Positions 21,465-32,660 of a DNA stretch of 64,000 bases are shown here, piece by piece. The position numbers and the translations under genes are program-made. The DNA is from Ustilaginoidea virens (Eukaryota; Ascomycota; Sordariomycetes; Hypocreales; Clavicipitaceae), in assembly GCF_000687475.1 (NCBI RefSeq), contig NC_057316.1, positions 4,526,001-4,590,000 of the forward strand, given 5' to 3'. The notes under the pieces were generated by a model that saw only the letters and a list, made by a program, of their open reading frames with translations, was not told where the DNA came from and ran no database searches. The number at the start of each line of letters is the position of its first letter. The stretch's first letter is position 1.

Positions 21465-22030
21465 AGCTTCATTTCCAATCCACCTACGCCAACGCACCAT
21501 AGTTGTACTCTACGGGTGATGTGGTGTCGCGGAAAGAAATGCTTGCATTTCAACGTGGCGTCGACGCTGGGTTTGGGTTGGTGCAACATGATGGCTTGTC
21601 CTAGCAAGCAAGTCTACAAGATTGTCGATTCACCCGTAAGCCTTCGTGTCAGTACCCGTGCAAGTGACTTCGAATAGCTGAGATGGAAAGAGCAACCTGT
21701 CACGCAACATGCAACACGGACGTTGCCTCTGTTGCCGACTTGGACAAAACCAACCACCAAAGGTGGCCCAAAAGGTGGCCACACGCAAGCACGAGGGCAG
21801 AGAGACCGAGGTCTTGGCGATCAAGCATCCTCTCTCGACGTCAATGTCTCGAGATTCAGCGACACCTTGTGGGAATTGAAGATCTTTTCTTTTGAGATCT
21901 ATGCACTCACTACCGTCCTCGGACGCCAAAGCCGCAAAAACCATACCGAATGCCAAGAAGCCCAATATCCCATAGCCGTGTCAAGAAAACTTTTTTGTTG
22001 TTTATTTTTTTATTTCATTCAATGTCCCGG
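21465..22030. other. convergent intergenic region RTR1 / RPS17
   Basis: This 566-bp region lies between the stop codons of RTR1 (+) and RPS17 (-). It has short T-runs near 21990-22015 that probably mark the RPS17 3' UTR. No coding signal is seen. Confidence 0.6.
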
Positions 22031-22677
22031 TCAGTCGCGGCGGGGGCGGTCACCGAAGCGGCGGTTGCCACGCTCGTTGGGGTTGTTCTGGGTAACCTGG
22101 GTGACGTTGACGGGGATAGAATCGAACTGCAGCAGTTGAGGGGGTCAAGGTCAGCGATTGGGGGAAAGCTCTTGTTGGCGACAAGATTGAGGAGGCTACG
22201 TACGCCCAGGTGCTTGAGGAGGTCCTTGGTCTCGGAGTCGATCTCCAGCTGGCCAGACTCGCTCTGGGTGTAGTCCAGAGCAGACACCTCTGGAACGTAC
22301 TGATCCTTGCGCTCTCGCTCCTCTTCCTGGAGTTTGAAGGAGATGCCGCGGACGGGGCCACGCTGGATACGCTTCATCAAGTGGGTGGTGTAGCCAGCAA
22401 TCTGAGCAATTTCCCCGTTAGCTTTTCGCTCCATCTTTCTTTTATGGACGTGTTTGAGGGTCATGGACAGCCGTGGGCGGGCTCCGGGCACGGTGCATGT
22501 CCGGGCTGTTTTTCCCGGGATATTGCTGACCTTGTTGCGGAGACGCTTGGAGGCAATAATGGCAATTTCATCGCAGATACGCTTGTTGGTCTCAAAGTCG
22601 AGAGTCAGCTTGGGGTAGTACCGCTCAATGATGACCTTGGCGGACTTCTTGACAGTCTTGGTGCGAACGCGACCCAT
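22031..22677 (-). CDS. RPS17: 40S ribosomal protein S17 (eS17)
   Basis: A 146-residue cytosolic small-subunit ribosomal protein eS17. Exons are 22677-22531 (49 codons), 22401-22204 (66 codons) and 22126-22031; both introns are phase 0. The N-terminus [20 protein letters not shown] and the central [19 protein letters not shown] block are nearly invariant among eukaryotes. Intron 1 (22530-22402) falls between RLRNK and IAGY and has a GCTAAC branch site. Intron 2 (22203-22127, 77 nt) uses donor GTACGT. The short last exon encodes [13 protein letters not shown] and an Arg/Asp-rich end, as in fungal eS17. The start context is CAAAATGG, a strong one. An AGCCCTAA element lies 136 bp upstream of the start. 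Confidence 0.97.
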
Positions 22678-23200
22678 TTTGGCGGTATTGGACGGACTGC
22701 TGTGGTCGTTGGGCGGATGGACTGAGAAGAGAGGTCAACTGCGGCGCGGAACAAATTCTCAAAATCCTCCCTCGGTGGGTTTGGGAGTGGAAGGTGGGTC
22801 CTCCATCATGGATTAGGGCTTACCAAACGACGGGGTGCGTGATTCGTCACCTGATCATCCGACCATCCTAGTCAAAGCTTTCTCCCGCCTCACCCCACTC
22901 TAAAGGAGTCGTGCGGAGCCAATCAACTTCATCGGTATGCGTGCTGTTAAACTCCCGTGCTGCCTCAAGTTTGATGCATCAAGCCCGCGGATATTGACGT
23001 CTTGGCTGGCTCAATGGCTATAGTTACATGGAATGTCTCGCTGCTTGTTGTTGTCAACGTACAATAATAGGTGCTACAATTCATCCATCCGTTCACCAAT
23101 CCGCGTTCGACCAAGAAGCCATCGACCGAATGCCGCTATGTATTTCGTGGCAGTGTTGCTTCCCTGACTTGCCCGCCCCGGCCTATATCCATCCCCCCAA
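22678..23200. other. intergenic, RPS17 promoter and MRP51 3' flank
   Basis: This 523-bp interval between two - strand genes should hold the RPS17 promoter (22678 upward) and the MRP51 3' UTR. The only element I can point to is AGCCCTAA (sense to RPS17) at 22820-22813. No coding signal is seen. Confidence 0.6.
22813..22820 (-). promoter_or_regulatory. telobox/Tbf1-like site upstream of RPS17
   Basis: On the - strand the bases read AGCCCTAA, which matches the ARCCCTAA consensus bound by the telobox factor Tbf1. Tbf1-type sites are known in ribosomal protein promoters of some ascomycetes. The site sits 136 bp upstream of the RPS17 ATG, a sensible promoter position. A single 8-bp match can occur by chance. 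Confidence 0.4.
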
Positions 23201-24514
23201 CTACCCGTCACTGTGGCTCTGGCGTTTCTCCGGGTCGTAGATGTCCACAAGGCCCTTGGCTTCCCTGACAATGACTTGGCCCTCTGAGCTAGCCTCCCGA
23301 AGTTCCAGAATAATCTTCCCGCTGGGGTCAACATGAGCGGTTCGCGTTTCGACAAAGGCTTTTGCGCCGCCAAAGGTTGTCGTGTCAAGGTGACTTATGC
23401 CATTGAGGACTTTGCGACTGCTCTGGAATCTGCCGGGTTTATAGTTCACGTTGAACTCGTTTTGCCCGGCTGGAACGTCGGCAACGAAGCCTCCGACGCC
23501 AAGCTTGGCTCTATTGTAGCCGATTTTGGGAAGCACCACCCGGGCAAGAACCGGCGTTCGACGTGCCTGGGGGCCGTAGACGGGGTGGTTCTCCATGAAG
23601 GACACGGTTCGCAAATAGCTGATGCCCGCAGACGGATGGCTAGATGGCGGGCCCGATTCGCCGTAAGGGCTGGTGATTTCCAGGTACATGTAGTTGCTCA
23701 GGGCTTCCTTCACGCCGACAGGGGCACCGAGCGGCGCCAGGTCGAGGAACTCGGAAACCAGGGCGTACAAGGTGGCGCGATCGTTGCGCAAGCTCCGCAG
23801 ATACTGGGTAAACTGCTCCTCTGTGATGTCGCGCGGCATGATTTTCGGCAGCGCCGGCAGGCCATTCTCCATGGCATTCTTGTTCCGCCGCACCGTCATG
23901 TCCTCGGCCAGCTTTGACTTGAGAAGGGCGCGAAACTGCGCGCGTTTCGGATGCACCGCCTTTCGCAGATACTGGTTGAAGTCGCCCTCGCTGAGTCTGG
24001 CTAGCCAAGGACCTCTAAACTTCCACCTCTTGTCGTCGTCCTCTTTGCCGCCCCTGGGATCCGTAAAGTCCCTGTCCTCCTCGAAGACGGACACTGGCCA
24101 CAAGTCGGTCCGTTTGGAAGAGGCGCTAAACAGCCTGAGTTCTTTGCTTCTCGGAATGGACATGGCGACGCGCAACTCTTGAAACTTCTCCAGCGACAGG
24201 GAGTGGTCGGCCGCGGACGCAAAATCGGTGACGTTTTCGATCGAGTCGACCTGCTTGATCCGAATAAAGGGGGTGGAGGTGGCCATGGTGGATTTCAGGG
24301 GGAACGGGCGCTTGTAGCCCCAGTCTCCCTTCTCTCTCGACGATATCGGGGATGTGATTGACTGGTGCCGAGGATACTGCCTCGTCATGGTGGATGACTT
24401 GTGGTCGCCAATGTGAAGGTTAGTCGACGGCGGCTCCGGAAGGGGTTTCGGCACTGAGAAGAGTCGCGAGGTTCTCAACAAAGCGCCTCCGGGCGAAAGG
24501 GCACGGCCCCCCAT
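23201..24514 (-). CDS. MRP51: mitochondrial small-subunit ribosomal protein Mrp51
   Basis: A 437-residue single-exon protein of the fungal Mrp51 family (mitoribosome small subunit, position of bacterial bS1). The N-terminus (MGGRALSPGGALLRTSRLFS) is basic and hydroxylated, a typical mitochondrial presequence. The family blocks REKGDWGYKRPFPLK, RIKQVDSIENVTDFASAADH and SLEKFQELR are all present in the first 115 residues. Further conserved stretches are NRAKLGVGGFVADVP and NYKPGRFQSS near the C-terminus. It is divergent from the queuine tRNA-ribosyltransferase gene, 426 bp away, so the two may share a promoter; both act in translation. The start at 24514 is preferred because it keeps the targeting sequence. 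Confidence 0.9.
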   Translation of the reverse strand: MGGRALSPGGALLRTSRLFSVPKPLPEPPSTNLHIGDHKSSTMTRQYPRHQSITSPISSREKGDWGYKRPFPLKSTMATSTPFIRIKQVDSIENVTDFASAADHSLSLEKFQELRVAMSIPRSKELRLFSASSKRTDLWPVSVFEEDRDFTDPRGGKEDDDKRWKFRGPWLARLSEGDFNQYLRKAVHPKRAQFRALLKSKLAEDMTVRRNKNAMENGLPALPKIMPRDITEEQFTQYLRSLRNDRATLYALVSEFLDLAPLGAPVGVKEALSNYMYLEITSPYGESGPPSSHPSAGISYLRTVSFMENHPVYGPQARRTPVLARVVLPKIGYNRAKLGVGGFVADVPAGQNEFNVNYKPGRFQSSRKVLNGISHLDTTTFGGAKAFVETRTAHVDPSGKIILELREASSEGQVIVREAKGLVDIYDPEKRQSHSDG

Positions 24515-24940
24515 CGTGCGACTGATTCTGGGTGCTTGGGAGGCTCAATGCTGGCAGAGAATATTGCCTTGTGAGGAATGACGGCTTGAAATACGGCCTC
24601 TGTAGTAGTCGGTTGGAGCCAAAAAATCCACGATGGGAGCTTCGATTGGGTGGCGTAGCCGATGGGCTCAGCCGGTGATGAGCCGGCCAACCAAGAACCT
24701 TGGGCTCCACATTCTGACCTGGCTACCTCTTGGCAGATACCTTACTCGGTGCCTCAGGACATGTCTCCTAAAGTAAAGGTACCTAACCTAAGGTGGTATT
24801 GACTGCATCGGTACCGAAACTGCTTCGCATCTTGTACACCAAATCGGCAAACGCGAATTCCAGCAAGAAAGTCAGCACTTTGATTCTCAATGACGATCAA
24901 GCCAGCCCGCAACCCCGCGCAAGCCTTGTTCCTCGAGAGA
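24515..24940. promoter_or_regulatory. divergent promoter region MRP51 / TGT
   Basis: This 426-bp region lies between the start codons of two divergently transcribed translation genes and must serve both. It contains a GGTACCTAACCTAAGG element (about 24778-24793). The TGT protein could instead begin at the in-frame ATG at 24890, which would shorten this region. Confidence 0.5.
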
Positions 24941-26412
24941 ATGAGAGCCGCGGCGAAGACGGCTGCCAGCATTTCTTCGTCTCCGGCTCTTACCTTTGAG
25001 CTCGTGGCCAGTTGCTCGGTTGGTTTACCTCGTGTGTTGGTCTGGATGAAAAAATTTCGTCGAGTTCCCATTCACCCAAAAGCAAAGTCTTGACGTCTTC
25101 TCCAGACAACTCGGGCTCGGGCCTCTATCCTGACTCTGCCGCATGGCCCGGTTCAACTGCCCGTGTTCATGCCGGTGGCCACACAAGCTTCGCTCAAAGG
25201 CATCACCGCCCAGCAGCTCGAGGCAACCGGGTGCAGGCTATGCCTGAACAACACGTACCACCTAGGACTGAAGCCTGGCCAAGCAGTTCTCGACGCCGTC
25301 GGCGGAGCCCACAAGCTGCAAGGCTGGAACCACAACCTCTTGACAGACAGCGGAGGGTGAGTGAAAGGGGACTCCAGACACGCGCGCGGGGGTTCGGTCC
25401 GGGCCGAAAGTTGCGACTGCTGAACCCCCCCCCCCCCCTCCCTTCCTCCCCGTACTCTCGAAAAAAAAAATTAAAAAGTTAAAAATAAATCAGCTTTCAG
25501 ATGGTCAGTCTGCTGAAGCTGGCCAAGATTACCGAGGAGGGCGTCCGGTTCCTCAGCCCGCACGACGGATCGCCCATGCTGCTGACGCCCGAGCACTCCA
25601 TGTCCCTGCAGAACAGCATCGGGAGCGACATCATTATGCAGCTGGACGACGTGCTGGTGACGACTTCGCCGGACAAGGCCCGCATGCGCGAGGCGATGGA
25701 GCGCAGCGTCCGGTGGCTTGACAGGTGCGTGGCGGCGCACAAGCACCCCGACCGGCAGAACCTGTTCTGCATCATCCAGGGCGGGCTGGACCTCGACATG
25801 CGGCGCGAATGCTGCCGCGAGATGCTGGCGCGGGACACGCCGGGCATCGCCATCGGCGGGCTGAGCGGCGGCGAGGCCAAGGACGACTACTGCCGCGTCG
25901 TCGAGACGTGCACGGCGCTCCTGCCGCAGCTGAAGCCCAGGTACGTCATGGGCATCGGGTACCCGGAGGATCTCGTGGTCAGCGTGGCCCTGGGCGCCGA
26001 CATGTTTGACTGCGTGTGGCCGACGCGCACGGCCCGGTTCGGCAACGCCATCACCAAGCACGGCGTGCTGAACATGCGAAACGCGCGGTATGCCAACGAC
26101 TTTGGGCCCCTGGAGCCCGGGTGCGGATGCATGTGCTGCCGGCCGGGAGAAGAAGGCGGCACGGGCATCACCCGGGCCTATGTGCACCACAACGCGGCCA
26201 AGGAGACTGTGTCGGCGCACCTGCTCACCATGCACAACGTGTGGTACCAGCTCAACCTGATGAGGGAGGTGCGCCAGTCCATCGTCGAGGATCGCTTCCC
26301 GGCCTACATCCGCCAGTTCTTTGCCAATCTCTACAAGGACAAGACGGAGTATCCTCAGTGGGCAGTGGATGCTCTGCGCCGGGTGAATGTAGATTTGACG
26401 GCCGACGCATAG
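24941..26412 (+). CDS. QTRT1: queuine tRNA-ribosyltransferase catalytic subunit
   Basis: A predicted 415-residue eukaryotic tRNA-guanine transglycosylase catalytic subunit. It exchanges guanine-34 for queuine in Asp, Asn, His and Tyr tRNAs, normally as a heterodimer with QTRT2. Exons are 24941-25018, 25106-25356 and 25494-26412. The blocks [46 protein letters not shown] (joined across intron 2), [30 protein letters not shown] and [13 protein letters not shown] are all those of human QTRT1, including the two catalytic aspartates (TDSGGFQ and [10 protein letters not shown]). The zinc ligands are seen in CGCMCC and a downstream histidine (HLLTMHN). Intron 2 (25357-25493) carries a 14-nt C-run. 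A longer start at 24890 is possible and would add 17 residues. Budding yeasts lack this enzyme; many filamentous fungi keep it. Confidence 0.93.
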
Positions 26413-26428
26413 TCGGAAGCCATGTGGG

Positions 26429-26456
26429 TTTTTTTTTTTTTTTTTTTTTTTTTTTT
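26429..26456. repeat. 28-nt poly-T tract
   Basis: An uninterrupted T-run starting 17 bp after the TGT stop codon, so probably inside its 3' UTR. Confidence 0.95.
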
Positions 26457-26934
26457 GGGGTGCTTTGGTGAAGAGCAAGATGACATAAAGCGACTAGAAA
26501 GAGATTCCGGGAAGACGGCGGGCTTTCTTTCTCGGGAGACCAAGTTGGCCTGGCCTTGTCCATGTCTTGAATCGGACATTTTGACTGCACTGCACGGCTG
26601 GACAGGGCGCGGCTCGAAGCAGGCCGGCCTGGGGTGTGGTGCCTGCGCCATGGAGCTGGGGGCGCTGGGACGGATGCCCCAGGGCAACGCCGCACAGGCA
26701 CCGGCGCTGTAATTGGCAGCACCAGACCACATGTAGCGCCAGCCCTTCCGTAAGTAAGCCCACCGGACACAGCCTGTACTGTACGCACACGCTACATACC
26801 TAGGTAGGTATGTATATACCAGCTCCTACCAGACCTCAAGGTCCCAGCAAGGTAGACTAGACGTCGATACATAGATGGAACAATATAGCATCAACGGCGG
26901 CTGATGTTCAAACCAGCAAGCCACGCCAGCAACA

Positions 26935-26981
26935 CCACAGTGACCACAGTGACCACAGTGACCACAGTGACCACAGTGACC
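26935..26981. repeat. 9-bp CACAGTGAC tandem array
   Basis: Five near-perfect copies of a 9-bp unit (CACAGTGAC), about 490 bp upstream of the HOS3 start. Function unknown. Confidence 0.9.
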
Positions 26982-27468
26982 CCAGCCATCCCCCGTCTTA
27001 CATGGCTTCCTTTTATCCGTCAACAGTCACGACCCCTTGCCTTTGTCAATCTCCATCTCTGCACCCCTGCGAATCTCACCACCTGTCAGGCACTCTCCCG
27101 CGGCCCTGTAAAACAGCCGCGCGACCGAACTGGAAGACCCACTTTACCAGGCGCGGCCTGGCGCGGGTCGCAATTGGGCAACACGTCACACGTCACATCC
27201 CTCGGCGGACGGGAATGAAAATTAAAAATAAAATAAAAAAACAAACAACCACCAGAACCAGCCGTCCCCTTAACCTCCCCCCTCCCCCCCCCCCTGCTGT
27301 CTTGACACACGCCCGTTCCCTTTGCCCACACACACCGCAGCATCGTCGTCGCCCCCTTTTTGCGTCCCGGCGCGAACTTTGTTCTCTCGACGGGGCCCCC
27401 GCGCTTTCATCATCCACCGTCTGTCCCCTCCGCCGGCTCATGCGTCGTCGTCGTCATCGCCCGCTGCC

Positions 27469-30400
27469 ATGACGTCCAGCCGTCACGGACCCAAGCCAGC
27501 CGCCCCCGCGCCCGTCGCCCGCGACGACAGCAACGCCAGCCTGGCCCTGGCCCGATCGCTCAGCCAGCTCTCCTTGGCCCAGAAACCCGCCGCGCCGAGG
27601 CCTCCTCGCCGCGGGAGCGTCGCCGCGGCAAACACCCCCCTGCAGCCGCCCCCCCTTCGATCTTCGTCGGCCTCGCCGCGGCCTCGGAACCCGTCGCGCA
27701 GCCCGTCCAGCGGGCCAGGCTCGCGCCGCACCTCCTGCTCCGGCACGCCTCTCCTGCTGCGCAGAGCCTCCGCCAACTCGCTGCGTTCTGCCAGCGGCAA
27801 CAACAACGGCTCCTCGAGGTCCCTGTCTCGGCAAGCCAGCTATGGCCGGCTCCGGTCGCCGTCCGCCAGGATGACGCCCCCCGAGGAGGAAGAGCCCCCC
27901 GCCACGGCCAGCTCGATTGCAAACGATTACTTCCGGGCCGAGCTCGGAGCCCTCCACGGCGCCGCAGCCGCCGTCGCCACCGACACCATTGTTGTTCTCA
28001 ACGACGCCGTCTACGGGCATCGGTTCTCCCGCCCCAGGACCTCGCGCAACGCCCTGAGCACCATCGTGGAGCGGCCGGAGCGCATCAAGGCCAGCATCCT
28101 CGGCGTGTCGACGGCCTATGTTCGGCTGGGAGGGCGGCATTGCCACGGCGACCTGCCCGTCGACCCCAAAAGGGACCTCGGCCGCGTCGACAGCATACCC
28201 TTCCGCATCCACAAGACGACGAGGCGCCTGTCTCTGTCGTCCCCGGCCGTCACAAACGTCCACGGCACAAGGTGGATGGACGAGCTGAAGCTCATGTGCG
28301 ACTCGGCCGAGTCGAAGCTGGCCATGGGAGGAAAGGAGCTGCAGCGGCCCGATATTCCCCGGGGGCCCGATCATCCGGCCCCGCAGAAGCTCCATGAAGG
28401 CGATCTGTATCTATGCGCCGAGTCGCTGGATGCCATGGAAGGGGCCCTGGGAGCCGTTTGCGAAGCCGTCGATGCCGTCTTCGGACAAGGGCCTCGCAAG
28501 GCATTTGTTGGCGTCAGGCCGCCCGGGCACCACTGCTCCGCTTCCCATCCTTCTGGCTTCTGCTGGGTCAACAACGCGCACGTGGGCATCATGCATGCCG
28601 CTCTCAACCACGGGCTCACCCACGCCGCCATCATCGACTTTGACCTGCACCACGGCGACGGCTCCCAGTCCATAGCCTGGGAGCACAATTCCCGGGCCAA
28701 CGCTGTCGGCAAAGCCCACGCGCCGTGGAAGAAGACGTCCATTGGCTACTTCAGCCTGCACGACATCAACTCCTTTCCCTGCGAGATGGGCGACGAGGAA
28801 AAGGTCAAAAATGCCAGCCTCTGCATAGACAACGCCCACGGGCAGACCGTGTGGAACGTCCACCTACAGCCGTGGGAGACGGAGGACGCCTTTTGGAACC
28901 TGTACGAGACGGTGTACAGTGCGCTGCTGGACAAGACGAGGAGCTACTTGAGGAACCAGGCACAGAAGCTGCGGGAAGCATCCCGGCAGCAGCCCAGAGC
29001 CGCCATCTTCTTGTCCGCCGGCTTCGATGCCAGCGAGTGGGAGAGCTCCGGAATGCAACGCCATCACGTCAACGTGCCCACCGAGTTCTACGCAAAGCTC
29101 ACCCAAGACGTGGTCAAGCTGGCCGAGGAGGAGGGCTTGGCCGTGGACGGTCGGGTGATTAGCGTTCTCGAGGGCGGGTACAGCGATCGAGCCTTGTGCT
29201 CAGGAGTGCTGAGTCACTTGAGCGGCATGGTCGGGGGTGCGAGAGCCGCCGCCCGGCAGGGACATGCGGCCAGAGGTCTCGCGCACGAGATGGTCCAGAG
29301 GATAGGCGTAGGCGGCGGCGGCGGCGGCGGCGACGGCGGCGGCGGCGACGGCAACCCGGCCCCGGAGAGCCAAGGGCCGTCGACCCCGTACAATCCATCC
29401 TGGTGGGCTAGCGGCTCGCTCGACCAGCTCGAGCAGCCGGCGGAGCCGCCGTCGCCGCCCAGGAAACCGCGAAACTCCACACCGCCGACCTACTCGTCGC
29501 CGACGCAAGCCTCCACGGCGAGGGTCGCCGACCCGGTCCGGATGCGGCGCAGCTTGTCCAGCATGTCCACGGGGCATCCCAGGGCGGTCCAGCTGCGCCC
29601 GCCTTCCCCTCCCCCGCCCGAGGTGTCTTGGGTGGTCGCGGCCAAGGAGCTCTGCAACGTCCTGATTCCGTCCGATCGCCAAACAGACAGCTGCAGGCCA
29701 GAGGATCTAAACGCCGAGGCCTCTCGGGCCCGACGGGATCGACAGTCTCTCCTGCTCGGCATCCCGCCACCAGCACCAGCGGCGCCGGATCGAACAGCGT
29801 CGCGCATGTCGCTGCGGGAAAGAAGGACAAAGGCCATTGGTCTCATTGACGAAGAAACGGCAGGCGAAAACACACTGCCAAAGACGAGAAGAAGGCAGAC
29901 CGCTGCTGCTGCCACTACTACTACTACTACTACGCCTATGGCATCTCCAATCAAGGTCAGTGCAGCAGCCATACATGCCATGATGAGAGAAAGGGGGGGG
30001 GGGATGGAGACTTACACACTCATGAACAGGCGAGCCAGGCGGCCGGGTCGCACTTTGGAGCTCAGTCTGCGAGGAGGCCGAGCGGTCGGTTGAGCGGCGC
30101 CCCCACCGCTTTGACACCCCCGAGAGAGGAAGTCCCGCCGGTGCCTGCGGTGCCTGCGACGGCACCCGTCCCGAGGCGAACGACAGCAAGCCGGCCGACC
30201 TCCCGGGCTGGCAGAACGCAGAGCAGCGACAAGCTGCCTGTTCACAAGGGCAGGGCGGCGTCGACACGCAGGGAGTCCGCTTCCAGAGACGCCACAGGCG
30301 CGAGAGCGGCGAGCACTCCAGCAAGAACAAGCCAGCAGCAGGCCGTCGCGGCTGGCGCCGACACACCAACGCCAGCCACGGGCTTTCCTCTTGCTGTCGC

Positions 30401-31139
30401 GGGCGACGACCCGAAAGCCGACATGGAGGATATCACCAGGGGCATGAAGAAGATCAAGATCAACCTGATTACACAGTCGCAAAGGGAAGCAAGGCAAAAG
30501 GCCATGGAAGAAGCAAACTGCAAGGCTGAACGTGGCAAGAACGTCCACGTCCACGTCCACGTCCACGATTCGGAGACCATGGTTAAGCCAGGGAGGCCAC
30601 CCACCGCTGCTGCTGCTGCTGCTGCTGCTGCATCGTCTTCGGCTTCCACGGCGCCGGAGGAGCACCGTGCTCCCCCGAGCCTGCGCGCCAGTCAACCGCG
30701 AGCACCGCCGACGCCGTCTCTGAGCGGGGATCCAACAACTCCTGTGGAGGACTCCTACCCGCCCAGCACCCCGTCTCCTGCACCAGGGCAGACAGTCCCT
30801 GCGGGGAGCTCTCTCCATATGCCCCATGTTGCCATACAGCCAGCCAGCGACGCCGGCCGATTCTCCCCCCCCCACCCTCCAGAGGGCCTGGAGCCCGCGG
30901 CGAAGCGGTCGTCAGCATATGTTCCGACGCCATCAGCTGCATCTCCCAGTCTTGTAACGAAGAGGCGGCAGAACAGCCTCTTTCAGTACACGTCTGGCAT
31001 ACCCTTTGCGCCGAGATCGGACGAAAACGCCGCGCGGAAACGCGGCGCGTCTGAGAGCACCCAGCCTGCAGGAAATGCGAAGCCAGAGCTGAAGCCGACT
31101 GCGCACTCCTTGTGGCCAGGGCCGCGACCAAAGACCTGA
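27469..31139 (+). CDS. HOS3: HOS3-type histone deacetylase
   Basis: A predicted 1,198-residue class II-like histone deacetylase of the fungal Hos3 type. Exons are 27469-29955 and 30030-31139. The deacetylase domain spans about residues 160-605. The tandem active-site histidines are H354-H355 (PPGHHCSAS). Zinc ligands lie in the DLHHGDG motif (D392, H394) and in the later SAGFDASEWE block. The transition-state tyrosine is Y571 (EGGYS). The first 160 residues are a Ser/Pro/Arg-rich disordered arm. The C-terminal half after the catalytic core is long, disordered and repeat-rich: poly-Gly, ACT-encoded Thr run, four Val-His pairs and nine Ala residues encoded by GCT/GCA. Intron 1 (29956-30029) contains an 11-nt G-run. 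Hos3 enzymes deacetylate histones and, in yeast, act at the bud neck and nuclear pores. An upstream in-frame start at 27322 exists but is less likely. Confidence 0.93.
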
Positions 31140-31502
31140 TATAAACGACGATATGACGATGAGACTGCCTTTTTCTATACCTTTTTTTTTTTCCCCTCCT
31201 GGTGGGCAGGGAAGGGGGGCATCGGTTTACCTCGATGAAGCGATGCAAAAGAAGGTCAACGCCGACATGTCTTCTTCCCGGGTCCTGCTCCTTTTTTATT
31301 TTCTTCATGGCTGTTGCTAGCACCGATGCTTTTATTTATCCTGTATATTTTTGCATCTTTCTTCTTCCGGTTGGTTTTTTCCCGGTTGGGCTCGGCTGTC
31401 ATGATACCCTGTGTAATTCGGTGCAAAAAAAGGTCACGATTCATCCTTATGACGTGAATTTGCGCATCGAAAAAAAAAAAAAAAAAAAAAAAAAAAACCC
31501 TT
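31140..31502. other. convergent intergenic region HOS3 / HIS2
   Basis: This 363-bp region lies between the stop codons of HOS3 (+) and HIS2 (-). It has T-runs near 31183-31193 and a 28-nt A-run (31470-31497) right after the HIS2 stop, so on the HIS2 transcript it is a U-run in the 3' UTR. Nothing else is seen. Confidence 0.65.
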
Positions 31503-32660
31503 TTACCCACGCGCGCAATTCTTGTCGCCATCTATGATCTTCAAGTGTCGTCTAAACTCGTCTATGGAAACCGCCTTGTCGAGTAAGACGGGCTTTTGCA
31601 ACCCGTGGTGAGGCTGGCGCTCCAGCGTCCACAGATTCTCGACGCCCAGGCTCTCGAGGTACGACAAAGCCGGCATGTAGTGCGTGCCGACCTGGGCGAC
31701 GCCGTGGCTATCGTCGGACATTGTAAACGCGCCGTTCATCTTGACCCATTCCTTGTTCGCCGTCAGGCCTTGAAACAAACCAAGATGCGCACACGTTTGC
31801 GAGACGGGGGGGGGGGGGGGGGGGCAAAAACACGAATGAGTGAACAGGTGAAAGATCAAGTTTACGTACCTCTGCAATGACCCTACAGGGGTACGGCTCG
31901 CTCAGCCCCTTCCTCAACGCGGCCGTGTTGCATTCGAGCCAGCCGCCCTGCTCTCTCACCAGCCGCAAGTTGCGCGTGATCCTTGCCCAGACGCCGCTCC
32001 AGCCGCGCACGTCCCGGTCTGGACGCTCGCTCTTGAGACGCACCAGGTCGAAGTGGCCTACGACGCGGGGCCTCAGCGCGAGAAGCATCTCGTGCTGCAA
32101 ATCGTAGTAATCCTCGTACAGGCGCTCTTCCGTGCCTCCCGCAGCGGCGACGGCAGCCCGGAAGCAAGGGCCGTCATAGTCGATGGGTATGGAGTGCACG
32201 TGGTGCACCGAGCCGATGAAGTAGTCTATGCAGGGGGCCAGGGCGAGATTCCTCACGAGGGGCGCGTACGACGGGCGGATGAACTCGGCTTCGAAGCCGA
32301 TGAGGACGGAGATTTCGCGCCGAAACTCGGTCTGTAGGCGTTGCGCCTCCGCGAGGTAGGCTTCGTGGCGGGGGGGGAGCGCCTGGAGCGACGCCTGGGC
32401 GTCGGGCAACTAAGTTCCCAGAGGTGAGAATGGAAGAAGCAAAAGAAGGAAGGAAAAGACGCGAGGGAGGGGGCGGGGGACCCCAAGGAAGCACTCACCT
32501 CTTCGGGGTAGAGGTCCCTCTCTTCGTATCGCGGCATGTGCTCGGACAGGCCGATTGTGTTGAACCCCAGAGCGATTGCGCGCTGGATTATATCCTGTAG
32601 CTGGTCGGCCGCGTGGCCGGGGCAGAACTGGCCCGAGTGGGAGTGCATCGTGAAGGCCAT
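31503..32660 (-). CDS. HIS2: histidinol-phosphatase (PHP family)
   Basis: A predicted 316-residue histidinol-phosphatase of the PHP superfamily, the penultimate phosphatase step of histidine synthesis. Exons are 32660-32499, 32409-31870 and 31751-31503, all phase 0. Metal-binding motifs are visible: HSHSGQFCPGHA at residues 6-17, the SEHMPRYEERDLYPEE block that ends exon 1, FIGSVHHVHSIPIDYD in exon 2, VVGHFDLVR, and DDSHG in exon 3. The last acceptor is CAAG before GAATGG: it joins VIAE to EWVKMNGAFTMSDDSHG as in relatives. Earlier AG sites in the same region give a stop. Intron 2 (31869-31752) carries 19 consecutive G's on the + strand, C's on the sense strand. I see no TGACTCA (general amino-acid control) site in the 400 bp upstream. 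Confidence 0.92.

Larger units (their letters stand above)
26413..27468. other. intergenic, TGT 3' end and HOS3 promoter
   Basis: About 1 kb between two + strand genes. It opens with a 28-nt T-run in the likely TGT 3' UTR, then holds CCTAGGTAGGTATG (about 26798-26811), a 9-bp CACAGTGAC array and CT/AC-rich sequence leading to HOS3. No other gene is seen. Confidence 0.6.

Noticed and set aside
31752..31869. Earlier acceptor (TTTCAAG) for HIS2 exon 3
   Set aside because: It would put GCC TGA in frame and stop the protein before the DDSHG motif; the AACAAG acceptor restores the family sequence.
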